Shown here: in pieces, positions 23,662-33,905 of the stretch
Position numbering within the stretch: the first letter of the stretch is position 1
Layout: each line of letters opens with the position of its first letter
Source: Varanus komodoensis
Lineage: Eukaryota > Chordata > Lepidosauria > Squamata > Varanidae
Direction: 5' to 3'
Assembly (NCBI RefSeq): GCF_004798865.1
Contig: NW_025336481.1
Span: 27,804,863-27,868,862 of the forward strand
DNA: 64,000 bases
Notes under the pieces: generated by a model
Databases searched by the model: none
What the model was told of the DNA's origin: nothing
Seen by the model: only the letters and a program-made list of their open reading frames with translations
Made by a program: the position numbers and the translations under genes

Positions 23662-24262
23662 CTGGGTTCACATGTCATAACAAGCAACTCTACTTGGTTA
23701 CCATCCTTGCAGTTCCCTCTCCCACCCCAGTATCACATTACATGACAAGCCATGGTAGTTTTTTACCATTGTTGGTCTGCTGTGCTGTTTTAAACCCATT
23801 GCGGTATTTCAACAGAGTATGTTTGGTTTTTAGAAACCAGGTACAGAAACAATACTCTGTTGTATAGTATCCCAGTACCAAATGGCTTGTTCTGCTGTCT
23901 GAGTCTGGAAAAAACCCAGCTAATCACCCACTTCTGTCCCAAGGGGGATCTTTAGGTAAGAGACAAACAAAACAAGGGCACCTCTGAGAGCCATACAAAA
24001 TAGGAGCTGTCAGAGGCACTCCCTACCTTGCCACTTGGCAAACATTTTGGTTCTGGCCTTTCCATCATGAGCTGTTATGCTTTTGAGGTTTGAATGAGAC
24101 AACAAGCCACCCTGGGACTGGGAAGCCATGGAATAGCCCATGGTTTCTGTGCATGATCTCTAAATGCCACATGTGCCATGCTGAAATATCATGATGACAC
24201 AACAGGGTTCAGACAGCATGACAAACCACCATGACTTGTTGTGTTGTGCAAACCTCCCACAA
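23662..24262. mobile_element. hAT-like non-autonomous DNA element, about 600 bp
   Basis: The left end 'ctgggttcacatgtcataac' followed by 'aagc' pairs imperfectly with the complement of the right end ('cttgttgtgttgtgcaaacc'). Next to the right end is an internal palindrome-like stretch, 'catgacaaaccaccatgact'. CTCTAG flanks both sides (23656-23661 and 24263-24268). If the duplication is 8 bp, as in hAT elements, 6 of 8 positions agree. No transposase frame. This matches squamate miniature elements with 'gttcaga-cacaacaaaccatgg' ends. Boundaries plausible but not certain. Confidence 0.55.
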
Positions 24263-24401
24263 CTCTAGTGCTCCTCTATGCTAGTGCTACTATGCTACTC
24301 TAGTGCCTGATTCAGTTTTATTCTGCTTTCAACATAAGCCTAAAGCATTGTAAATGGTAAGAGTAATAGCTTAGAAAAGAAAAGGGGAAAAAGCCCATAT
24401 T

Positions 24402-24536
24402 TTGAATGCAAAAGTCTCCAGGTCCTTGGAAATTGCAACATCTCCATGAAGACTTTGGAAATAACCCTGCCTGAAGCCCTGAAAAGTGCTGCTGGACATT
24501 ATATAGACAATGCTAAGCTAGATGGATGACCAGCTA
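24402..24536 (+). mobile_element. tRNA-derived SINE, 5' truncated
   Basis: Same family as 979-1168. It carries 'gaatgcaaaagtctccaggt' (compare the B-box region), 'atctccatgaagact', 'ccctgcctgaagccctgaaa', 'agtgctgctggac' and 'aatgctaagctagatgga'. The tRNA A-box end is missing. Confidence 0.7.
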
Positions 24537-25560
24537 CTGACAAATCCACTTGTCAACAAGCCAGGAGCAAGAAAGTCATTGTACTTGTAAGAATGTCCAG
24601 GGGTCAGAAGAGGGAGATTTCATTTCAGCTGCTAAATTAGGTTGCTGGGAAAATCTGGCATGGATTTTTGGGAGAGAGAATCTGAGGTCCATAATTCAGA
24701 ATGGTATCTACTTCTCTTCCACTCCTGACCTCCTAGAAAGTCCCTCCTTCTCCCTGATTTCTGAATAGATGTCAAAGAATGAGAGGGTGAGGAGGTATCT
24801 CTCTCCAAGCATGATGACCTTGAGCATCACTATTACTGGCAAGTCAAGATATAAGTCCAGTTAATAAAAGAAACAAATAAGAAACACCCAAACATCTTGT
24901 ATAGGCAGATATGCCCGAACAAAGAATTTCTGGGGTGAAGAACATGCACATTTGTATGGTAATTCATTCCTCCCCTGAGGATTTTTTTAAGGCTTGCCTG
25001 AAAAGAACACAGCAAGATGATTGCTTTCAGGCACTCTTAACTATTGTTTAATTGTTTGTACAGAGGATTAGCACAGAAGAAAGGAGGAGAGAATGAGACC
25101 CAATTCCTCAATTTCTCCTTCCTGTAGTCTGACATTACAGCAGAGAGAAGACACAGTGTGAGAAAATCCTGAGATCAGCCCTCTCCTCTCTTTCCCACTA
25201 GCTTTTTAAATCTGTTTTCATTTAAATAGGAATATGCATGATGGGGGCTTGGGTATCACATGCATGCACAAACACCCCAACAATCTGAATGATGTTCTCC
25301 AGGGAAGGGATTAGAGAGCTTTCTTTCCACCTCCTACCTTGGTGTTCCTGATATGGATTCCTTTTTCTTGGCTGCTTGCCACTGCTGAAAAAGAACCATC
25401 TATAGGAGGATCTCAGCAGGAGTGAGTGGAAAATACAAATGGTGGGAATTCAAAAGTGGTGGCTGGACCTGGGGACATGGTATAGGCCTTGAGAATGGTT
25501 AAGGTCTTGCACCCATGTTCTAAAAGCTCCTCAGCTCTTAGGCTTGCACAAAGGTAGGAA
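24537..25560. other. Non-coding DNA, nothing recognised
   Basis: No repeat or domain recognised. The open frame at 24550-24768 (72 codons) appears to be chance. Confidence 0.45.
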
Positions 25561-26110
25561 GTGGTGCAGGAAACAGTAATTAACTGTGCTGGAAATGAAA
25601 GAGACAGTTGTTCTTGGCTTGTGTTTCAGGGCCAGGGTGACACTGACTCTTTGGATGAGGACAGTGAAGACTGGGAAAGGAGGCCTGTAGACATAGAGAT
25701 AGTGGAGGGGAGAGAGCTTATCTCAAGGCCACCATTGCCTGGTGTTCAGGCAGAGCCAGAGAAGCAACTGGGGCCTGGAAGTGCCTGGAGGAGACATGGG
25801 AGAAGAGCCAGTGAAGCCCAACCTGATCCTTCACCCCATGAAGCAGCATCAGGAGAGAAGGGCTAACCAACTACAGGCCTATGTACAGCTAAGAGGCTTG
25901 TCCATCTGCAGAGGAGCAATCCCAAAGGCATGGGGTCTAGGGTTAATCAAAAGGACAGTCCTCAGAAATAGTTGGGTTCAATGAACTACCCTGTGAGTTC
26001 TCAGAAACACTTGGCTGTGGCTTGCTGGATATGCAATGGTAATCAAGAACTTTTGCCAAAGAGCTGTCTGTCATTTGAAAGAGAGAAGACAGAATCTAGC
26101 TCCTGACAAA
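25561..26110 (+). repeat. GC-richer unclassified block, possibly an old retroelement piece
   Basis: This stretch is richer in G and in acidic and basic codons than its surroundings. One frame (25561-25866, 101 codons) is preceded near 25629 by a splice-acceptor-like 'ttgtgtttcag' and reads DSLDEDSEDWERRP, then mixed charged residues. A second frame (25742-25984) reads QERRANQLQAYVQLRGLSI. The charged, low-complexity style recalls repeats of squamate retroelements, but I cannot name one. It could also be a remnant of a host exon. Confidence 0.3.
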
Positions 26111-26163
26111 CTGTGACTGTTATGATAGGTAGTCTGGCCATGATACTATGTCCAAGTATTTTG

Positions 26164-26198
26164 GAATAAGTGCAATTTATTTCTGAGTAAGCATGCAA
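26164..26198 (+). repeat. Short fragment of the AATCCTATGCATG-type dispersed repeat
   Basis: 'aataagtgcaatttatttct' followed by 'gagtaagcatgca' resembles the same squamate dispersed repeat noted at 23577 and 30955. Confidence 0.4.
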
Positions 26199-26857
26199 AC
26201 TTGTCTGCAGCTGAGTGAATCAATGAGTGCTTCCATTACAAGCTGCCCCATTCCATGCAAAGATATGGAAAAAATATATACTTCTAGTAAAAGGATCTGA
26301 CCAAGAAGGGAAGTGTATGCCATCTGGGTTTTTTGTGAGTATTCCTGGAGCATTCTTTGAGGGTTCATTTGTTTGTTTTTGGTCTACACCAAACTGCTTC
26401 AAAAACTTAGAAAGTATTTGAGGTAAGTTCACACCTCAGTAATTAAATACAAAAGCAATCCCTAGGTTTAGATATTTTTATACTGCTGCTCTTCAAAATA
26501 CAATAATCTATGCAGCCATGAAACTTACCAGGTTATTTCTTTGAACAGTAGCAAAAATAAAAGAGGTTGCAAGAATTTTCTCAAAATAAAAGATGCTGCA
26601 ACAATTTTCTAAGTATATAAAGACAGCCATGCTGGGTCTGCTTGAGGGTACCTTCAGACTACAGTGGTGATGAAGCTCTGTGGCATCCGTCCCCTTAGCA
26701 TTCATGGACTTCCTTTCATACTTGGACCAGTGTTAGAAATAAACCAAGCTGTGACAGGAAGCAAATGCTTGGCACACTCACCTGGAATTCTGAGTCATGG
26801 CCATGATAAAGTGGACCAGAGTCATGAAGCCAAATTCAGGGAATATTATGGATTCTT
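26199..26857. other. Non-coding DNA left of the LTR
   Basis: No feature recognised. A pair of similar 'caaaataaaagatgctgcaa'/'caaaaataaaagaggttgca' segments near 26552-26605 forms a short imperfect tandem duplication. Confidence 0.45.
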
Positions 26858-27334
26858 TGTCGAGATCCGGCTCGACAATTGGTGTGAGAGAGTTCAGAGA
26901 GAGAAATAAAACACTGCAGACGAGAGATAAAGTTTTAAAGCATGCTTGGTTGGTTGTTCGGGAGAACAAAGAAGATCTTCACAGAAAAATCTCCTGCGTC
27001 AACACAAGCAGCCCTTTTTATTATTTCACAGATTGATACATTTATACTTGCGTAATCCAATAGCCATCGAGTAAAGCAGTGAACACCCTAGTTGATTGTG
27101 CGCAAGCGCAGGATTCACAAAGGCTTATTGATTGCTTATGCGCAGGCGCGGGTAACAGGAAGCGTACTTGTTGCTATATATGGTCACAAGCCTTATATGG
27201 TTACACAGGTGAAGTACAATGCTATTAGCTGAGTAAGTTGCAATACTGCTGGCTGCTAAATCACATTACTATTGGCTGAGCGTAGCGTGCCTAGCTACAG
27301 CATGAATGCTGCGAGGCAGGGATGAATTCCCACA
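26858..27334 (-). mobile_element. Solo LTR of an endogenous retrovirus
   Basis: A 477-bp unit bounded on the plus strand by TGTCGAGATC and AATTCCCACA, so either strand reads TG...CA. The identical 6-bp sequence ATTCTT flanks it (26852-26857 and 27335-27340). No internal retroviral sequence follows on either side, hence a solo LTR left by recombination. Minus orientation is favoured: TATAAAT (complement at 27040-27046), AATAAA (complement at 27017-27022) and a pyrimidine-rich U5-like end. A 6-bp duplication is usual for alpha/beta-type (ERV class II) integrases and argues against typical 4-5 bp gamma-type insertion, so the family call is inference. It holds about 17 CpGs in 477 bp against a CpG-poor background, and the target repeats are identical, which suggests it is younger than the LINEs around it. 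Confidence 0.85.
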
Positions 27335-27335
27335 A

Positions 27336-28440
27336 TTCTTTTTGTATGGAGCCAACCAGCTGCCTATAGAATTCCACAAGTAGGACCTGAGTACAATGGT
27401 AATCTCCTGCCCAAGTTCAGCACCAACAGAACACTGCCTTTGATACCACAGGTGAAATATAGTCAGCAGAACGCATAGCTGTTGACAGCTTTCTTTTCCA
27501 AATTTATGAACATCACCCTATCTTGTAGAACTTAATTCTCTAGTTTAACTATGTGCTGTTGAAAGAAATACTTCCGTTTATCTGTTGTGAATCTCCTACC
27601 AATTAGATTTATGGGATAACCCCAGAAAAACATCTCCCTCTACACTTTCTTCACACCATGGATATCTTTTCTCCTTATAATTTTTCGAAGCTAAACAATC
27701 ACAACTTGTTCTGACCTTTCCTCATACCAGAGTTGCTTTAGTCACATAATTATGTTGTCAAAAGGCTTTTGGAAGCTCAAATAAACAATGGTCAGTGGAC
27801 CAATCCTGTCCACGTGTTTATTGAAACTCTCAAAAAACTCTAAAAGATTAGTGCGACAGGACTGATATTTGTGGAAGCCTTGTTGATTCTTTCTCGGCAG
27901 TGCTTGTGTATAAGCTTTCTAATTTTAACTTTAGAATAAATATGCTTTTAACCGATATTTTCAAAACAGATAAACTAACTGGCCTGTAATTTCTCAGATT
28001 CCCCAGATACATTTTTAAAATTGTTGTTGCACTGCTATTTTACCTATCTAGTACAAAGATTGATCTTAATGACATCATGCACTATTTTGTAAGATGGTCA
28101 TAAATTTCATGTTTGAGTGCTTGGATACCATCTGGGACTGGTGATTTATTATCACTCATTTTATCAATAATATTGAGAACTTTAAAGCTCCCTACCTGAG
28201 AACATTGGGTATGTGTTCTGTATCTCCTGCAGTGAATTAAAAGAGTTAATTCACCTTCTTGACAATCACCTTATCCTCCTCAGTACTTCTGAACTCTGTT
28301 ATTACTTGCTGTTTTTCTGCTTCTGATGTATTTAAGAAATTCATTATTGTTTCCCCTTATATCGCAAGCAATATGTCCTTCTAAATGCTATTTTGCATTC
28401 TTTATTGTCTGCTTGAATCTGATATGGGCCCACTATCATG
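27336..28440 (-). mobile_element. CR1 LINE, about 1.1 kb, ORF2 and 3' region, internally deleted
   Basis: Read on the minus strand, 28440 to about 27759 covers the linker and the N-terminal part of the ORF2 reverse transcriptase. On the plus strand this shows as 'aactggcctgtaatttctca' (complement encodes the NYRPVSL-type motif) and 'ctcaaaaaactctaaaagat' (LTNLLEFFE-type motif). At about 27758 the copy jumps to the 3' part, with 'gtgaatctcctaccaattag', 'tttatgggataacccc' and 'ctttcttcacaccatgg', and then the 3' region 'gagccaaccagctgcctata'. A central piece of the RT is therefore missing. No long open frame survives. The solo LTR abuts its 3' edge. Confidence 0.85.
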
Positions 28441-30714
28441 AGGACTCTAAGTGCTAAAAGTGCTTAGAAGCCCCATTCAAACATTAATGTTCAAAGTGTG
28501 AATGTCAGGATTTAAGCTTCAGGTACGCACAGGTACCTGAGGCAGGGCTACCCTGGATGCCCTGGTCCCTAATCATTTGTGTCTTCATGAGGTCAGGCTG
28601 AATGTCTAGATAGAACTGTTGAATCTAATGAAGTGAGAATTTAATCAGTTTGTGCTTTAGTGTACATGTACCTAATTTTATACCTTTAAACCACTAAGTG
28701 AACCAAAATTCAGTTATGCTTCAAGTTCACACCACTCTGAACTTTGCAACAGATATCTTCAATGAAAAAATGTGTCCATTGCACATGTTGGTAGAAATGA
28801 CATTTCACAAACTCCTTACTAAAATAGGCAAAACATACATCTGTGAAGCATGCACATAAATGCTTATGAAGCTTAATTTTTAAAATCTCAAAGTTTAGAA
28901 TAAAATGAACTTATAAGTGGGAAGACGGAATAAGCTTCTGAGAAAAGAAAACAAAATTAACAGATTCATCTATCCATGAGTCACTCTAGGCAGATGCTAC
29001 TTCTAATAAGGTCTTTTCACTCTACAATGAATATGTAAAATGCTATCTAAAATATCTGTAGAATATATACTACTTCATTTCCATCTCTGTGGATCACATT
29101 TGAGTTTTTCACTTAACTGCACAATTTTATTTTAAGGCATGTATTAATTTTCAAGCAGATTCAGGGTATGCATTTTTTCTAAGAGACAGAGATGTATTAG
29201 TTGACATCCAAAGAAAAAGAGAATCAGAAGAGAAATCTAAGATGTTCCCTTAATTCCTACCATGATGATAAAAAATTAACCAAATGAAATTCATGAAAAA
29301 AATAAAAAGAAAAATGATAGGTAGTTTAATGCAAATTTGGTCAATGTATCAGCCAGACTTTATAGAAATCTTTCTGTATCACATATATTCTTAACACTCA
29401 TTGACTTTGCTGTGACTCCACACTGAATAGTTCAGTAATATATTACTTTAGCAGTAATAAAGAAGCAGTATCCTGATAAAGGTATTTCTATGAATTACAC
29501 TACTTGTGCCAAATGTTCTTACTTTTAGGAATCCAATTTAATATGAAATAAATGATACGTAGGTTCCACTTTGATTTTTGAATTCTTCATTTAGCATGTT
29601 TCCCTAAATAATTATGCATGATGGTACTATGTCTCCTTGGTAACATTCACAAGGTTGAATGAATTAATCTACAATAAATCTTACACAAACCGTATTTCTA
29701 CTTTTGCAATCAATAACGATTAAAACCTGTCTCCATATTTCTCAAGGTGCTTAAATGAAGAATATATTTAACTGTTCCTTTTTGTTCACATCATCAGGAT
29801 GGCTAAAGTACACTCAATTGATGGGTTCTCCTCAGGCAACCTTTCAGGAGCTTTCTCAGTTTTCTGTATTAATGTGTATCTTCTTAGAAATTTGTACTTG
29901 TATGGGGGGGCATTCAATCAAAACTGATTACAAAAAGAAGTATGCCTTTTGAAAACCATTAAGGCGTAAAACTAGTATGTTTTCACAAAATCCATTAATA
30001 AAATGGATTTATCACCCCATGCATTGAAAATATCAGGGAAGGAGGGATCAGAGTTGGGGCTGAGGTTGGGTTAGGGTTAGTCATTTCAAACAAGTGAGGA
30101 AAAGGGCAATTAAAACTCTGGGAAACCAGGAATGCAGATTAAGTAATTTGGCAATGGCAGTAGTAATCAGTGATAGTTCTGTTTATGTGATTGCCTTTCA
30201 GAAGAGAAAATGGTGTTTGAATACTTCAGATGGAGACTGTGTGAACACCTATGTGAGCACAAAAGGGCAAAAAGGAGTAAACATTTTGTTATGGACTGAA
30301 TTATGTCTGAAATAATGCCAGGAATATAAGCTCACAAACTGTACCTGCCAAGCATGCCCACTGTTTGCTGATATGTATTCTGACTATGGCAGCTACCAGA
30401 CACCCCTTCAGTATCAATAATTAGGGGATATGTGCATTTACAAATGATTTCCCAGTATCTTACCTTATGCGGAATAGTTCTGTACACATCAATCAGGATT
30501 TGAAAAGATGCTTAAGTCCTCACCAATTCCATTGACCAAAGAATCCAACCATTTATTCTTAATACAAGCTGAAATGCTAAGCTCTGGGAGGAGGCAGGTG
30601 ATTTTGTGACTGGATCCACTTCTCCTAAAATACAGCAGTCTAAGGAGAATACTTCAGATTCTGAGTCTGAACTGGACTGAAATTCCAAGTCCAGGAAATA
30701 TCAAAATGTCAGTC
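28441..30714. other. AT-rich non-coding DNA, unusually repeat-poor
   Basis: About 2.3 kb with no recognised interspersed repeat, rich in TAATTA and ATAAAT words. I see no exon. Repeat-free AT-rich stretches of this kind sometimes contain conserved non-coding elements, but that cannot be judged from one genome. Confidence 0.4.
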
Positions 30715-30785
30715 CGCTGGAGCCAGGGGTCAGAGTAGATGACCCAGGAGACCCCTTCTGACTCACTCTGTTTCTATGTTTCTAA
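30715..30785 (+). mobile_element. CR1 LINE 3' terminus
   Basis: 'gtagatgacccaggagaccc' followed by 'cttctgactcactctgtttctatg' matches the extreme CR1 3' end, which normally finishes in ATTCTATG-type repeats. Only about 70 bp remains. Confidence 0.6.
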
Positions 30786-30954
30786 AATAAGCCAAGCGTC
30801 CTGTAAGAAGTGGGCCATATTGTAGAACAGTGGGCATTGGATTTTGTCTTAACAAATATTAAAGAACAGAAACATTTAAGTCCTGTAAACAATGTGATAC
30901 TATGCATGTGTGTTTGAAAAAAATGCCACTGAACTCAGTGCAGATTACCACATT

Positions 30955-31026
30955 TACTTGGGAGTTTATTCTACAGAATTCAGTTGGCTTACTTCTGAGT
31001 AGATTGACCTATGATTGCATTGTAAA
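30955..31026 (+). repeat. Fragment of an abundant squamate dispersed repeat
   Basis: 'tgggagtttattctacagaa', 'ttcagttggcttacttctga' and 'gtagattgacctatgattgc' follow the consensus of a very common lizard repeat. This is the longest copy of it in the window. Confidence 0.6.
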
Positions 31027-32574
31027 CATGCATACCCATGTTGCACATTTATTTGCAACAGGTCACGCTCATGTCACAAAACTAAATATGGCTGAGATTG
31101 AGCAGTAAATTGATTTAATTTTTAAATGGAGATTGGGTGAAGAATTATGAAAATGCCTCAAACACAATACACTAGAAGCCTAAAATGAGGATTTCGGTAT
31201 GCTTTCATTATGGAAAACACTGACAAACTCCATTTTAGATTCTTAGTTATATATCTCACTGTGCTCTCTTGCATTGCTGAGTCTAGGGTGGGGCTAGGGA
31301 AGAGACTTAATGACAAGTTCCTTGATAATGTTGACCTAACAGGATGCAATTATTTTCTCTGGGGATTTGTGGTAGTTTATTTAAATCATGGAGTCTGTTT
31401 TAATGTACAGATGTGAAATAGCCTTCACTAGAGATTTAGAATATGAACAGTAAATTATGCCTTTAAGACATAAAATCCTGACTTAGATAAGGAAACTGTG
31501 TAGTTTATGCACTCAGTTACCTAGGCCCTGGGGAAGTAATATAACACAGTGTGTACTTTTTCTAAGTTGAAGTGACTTCCATGAACTTTTCCTTGAGCAT
31601 TTACTACGCTTCATTCAGAGTGTTTTCCATAAGCCACATTAATAAAAATCATAAAGAGGTTCAGCATTTAAAACTTGCCCAGCAAAGAATGCACAGAAAA
31701 TAGAATCCATATCAAAATAGAATCCATATCAAAATAGAATCCATATAATTTAAGATGTAAGACATTTCTTCAGTTCTTGTGTGTTCCTGTTTCTGGACAC
31801 AGCAAGTTCTGTATCACTCTTTGTTTCAGAAATCCTTGTTTCTATAGCAGTATATATTTTTATTGATTTTTTAGAAGGACAGTCCCAGCAGCTACAGCAA
31901 ATAGACCATGTTACTACAGATATTGTCAATTACCTGCAAATCAGAAACTGGTCAATGACACCGTATGTGTTGTAAGCTGATTACTACATGATAAATGGCA
32001 AACTCCAGAAATGGGATTGAAAAGAGTGAGGATACCTTTTTCGTGATTTCATGATTCCTAGAACAATGCTATGCCTTTCAGTCCCACTTAATGTGGGACA
32101 AACAAAATAGTCCTAACAAGCAAGTTACCAACTGATTAAAACTTTGAGGAGTAACCCTATACGTAGAGAGGAAAAGGGCTGCAAGTCTCAGCACGCTGAG
32201 GACAGCTGGCTTGTATGCTTTTATTGGCCTTTTTTTCTGTCTCAACTTGTGCCTCAACTAAGGATTGTGCCCTTAGTGTGTGTTCATGCCAGAGTGTATG
32301 TAGTTAACATGCTTAGTACAGCTTCCTATTTAGCAAAAAAACAAAACAAAGCAAAAGCAAAAGCAAAACCTCTATGCCCGTTCCATTTGGAAAGATTGCT
32401 CAAATTCCAACGTCTTATTTTCACAATGTGTGTGATGAGGCGTGCATGTCCATGCATGTGCATGTATGTGCAGCAGCAATGTGGTTAATTGCTACCTGTT
32501 CTCCTTTATTACGTATGTTCTCATTTACTTATGCGTGAGTGAACACATTTTTCAGCTTTACACATGTCAAAACC
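31027..32574. other. Non-coding DNA with a small minisatellite
   Basis: Apart from the 17-bp minisatellite at 31697-31747 and a purine-rich (AAAGC)n-like stretch at about 32335-32370, nothing is recognised. The 114-codon frame at 32144-32488 has no known domain. Confidence 0.5.
31697..31747 (+). repeat. 17-bp x 3 tandem repeat
   Basis: Unit 'aaaatagaatccatatc' is repeated three times in perfect tandem, the last base of the third copy being A instead of C. The lack of divergence implies recent expansion or alleles differing in copy number. Confidence 0.95.
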
Positions 32575-32766
32575 TGCTTTTTTCATTTGGTGCTAGGCCA
32601 AAACCTTTCTATTTTCTCATTATTTTAAATGTTAGTAGTGTTTTAAGACTGATTTTATGTATTATTATCTGGGTGCTGTATCTTATTTAATTATATATTT
32701 TCTACTATTGCCCTGAAAAATTGTAAAGGGTGGGATATAAAAACCTTAAACAAACAAACAAACAAA
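32575..32766 (+). mobile_element. LINE 3' end (L2/CR1 lineage) with (AAAC)n tail
   Basis: 'tttggtgctaggccaaaacc' followed by 'tttctattttctcattattt' matches the C-terminal end and 3' UTR of a common squamate LINE. It continues with 'gaaaaattgtaaagggtggg', 'atataaaaacc' and a terminal (AAAC)n at about 32747-32766. Diverged, 5' truncated. Confidence 0.75.
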
Positions 32767-32933
32767 ACCTTTTAGCCAATGTACTATGGCAGGAACTAGA
32801 GTGCCAAGGTGGACAGGATTGTTGTAAAAATAGGAATGGGGGACAGACCATCCTGAACTCTTTGGAAGAAAGGAAGGATATACATCTGATAAACAGATAA
32901 ACATATTTCCTAGAAAGTATGTTTGGTAACATA

Positions 32934-33004
32934 ATTGTAAGCCGCCCCGAGACTTCATTGCGATGGGGGCGGCATGAAAATGTTTTAAATAAAAAAATAA
33001 ATAA
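32934..33004 (+). mobile_element. LINE 3' tail with GCCGCCCC hairpin
   Basis: 'gtaagccgccccgagacttc' and 'gggggcggcatgaaaatg', then AT-rich (AAATAAAT)-type repeats. GCCGCCCC at 32941-32948 pairs perfectly with GGGGCGGC at 32966-32973. Stem-loops of this type sit at the 3' end of L2/CR1-lineage LINEs and their SINE partners and are thought to be recognised by the reverse transcriptase. Confidence 0.75.
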
Positions 33005-33452
33005 GGTAGAGCTTAGCAGAGATTAGACAGCAATTCATATATTTTATTATAAAAATAGAAAAGCATAAAATAATAAAAATATAAAAGGGATAATTTAAAT
33101 AGGGCTACTGCTTGTGCCATTAGTTCCATGAAGGGACTAAGAGGCCAGGGGTAAGGGATAGTAGAAGACAAATAGCATGAGAGTGACTGATAGTCAAGTT
33201 ACCTTGTAAATGTGATTGAATGCATGACTCAAGTAGAACATCAAAACACGCATCCAAGATAATCAGACTCAGCTAGAGAATTCTCTCCTCCCCCTGTCTT
33301 CCACACCTTTTAAATTACAGGTGTAAAGAAAGGCTTTCATACCTGTAGAATTCCCTACCCCTTTGGACCTATATTGGAATTAAATGGGGGATTTGTGAAG
33401 CTTACAGGTAAATCTGGAAAATCTCTTCAAGGCCGTTTTGTGTTAATTACTT

Positions 33453-33905
33453 GGAATAATCAGAGGGCTGGAGTAACCCCACATAAGGAAAGGTTGAACA
33501 GTTTGGGCATGGGTGAAGACAAGTAGAAGGGGGATATGATTATGGTGTAGTTATACAAAGCAGATAATATTAGAACCTGGGATTAAGCTGAGCAATAATG
33601 GATTAAGGATGGATAAAAGAAGTATTTTTCACACAGTGCATAGTTAAGCTATGGAGTTCATTGTTTCAAGATATACTGTGCCCACCATGAAGGACAGCTT
33701 TAATAGGGAATTTGCTAATCCATGGAGGATCAGGCCATCAATGGAAACATATTACTTCAGTAATAGAGAAGGGACGCTAGGAAACATGTGGAAGAGAGCT
33801 ATTGCATTCATGCCTTCATTCATAGGTTTCCCACAGGCTTCAGGTGGGTGACTCTTTGAGCAGAAAGCTGGAATGGGCAGGCCTTTTTTATGCTCCAGAA
33901 TCGTG
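33453..33905 (+). mobile_element. CR1 LINE 3' region
   Basis: Follows the common lizard CR1 3' sequence: 'ggctggagtaaccccacata', 'aggaaaggttgaacagtttg', 'ggataaaagaagtatttttc', 'acacagtgcatagttaagct', 'atggagttcattgtttcaag', then 'atcaatggaa', 'gcattcatgccttcattcat' and 'ggtttcccacaggcttcagg'. It covers the last part of ORF2 and the 3' UTR. The 66-codon frame at 33651-33851 lies inside it and is not a gene. Confidence 0.85.

Noticed and set aside
30060-30082. 'gttgggttagggttag', telomere-like
   Set aside because: Only about two TTAGGG-like units; too short to be an interstitial telomere tract.
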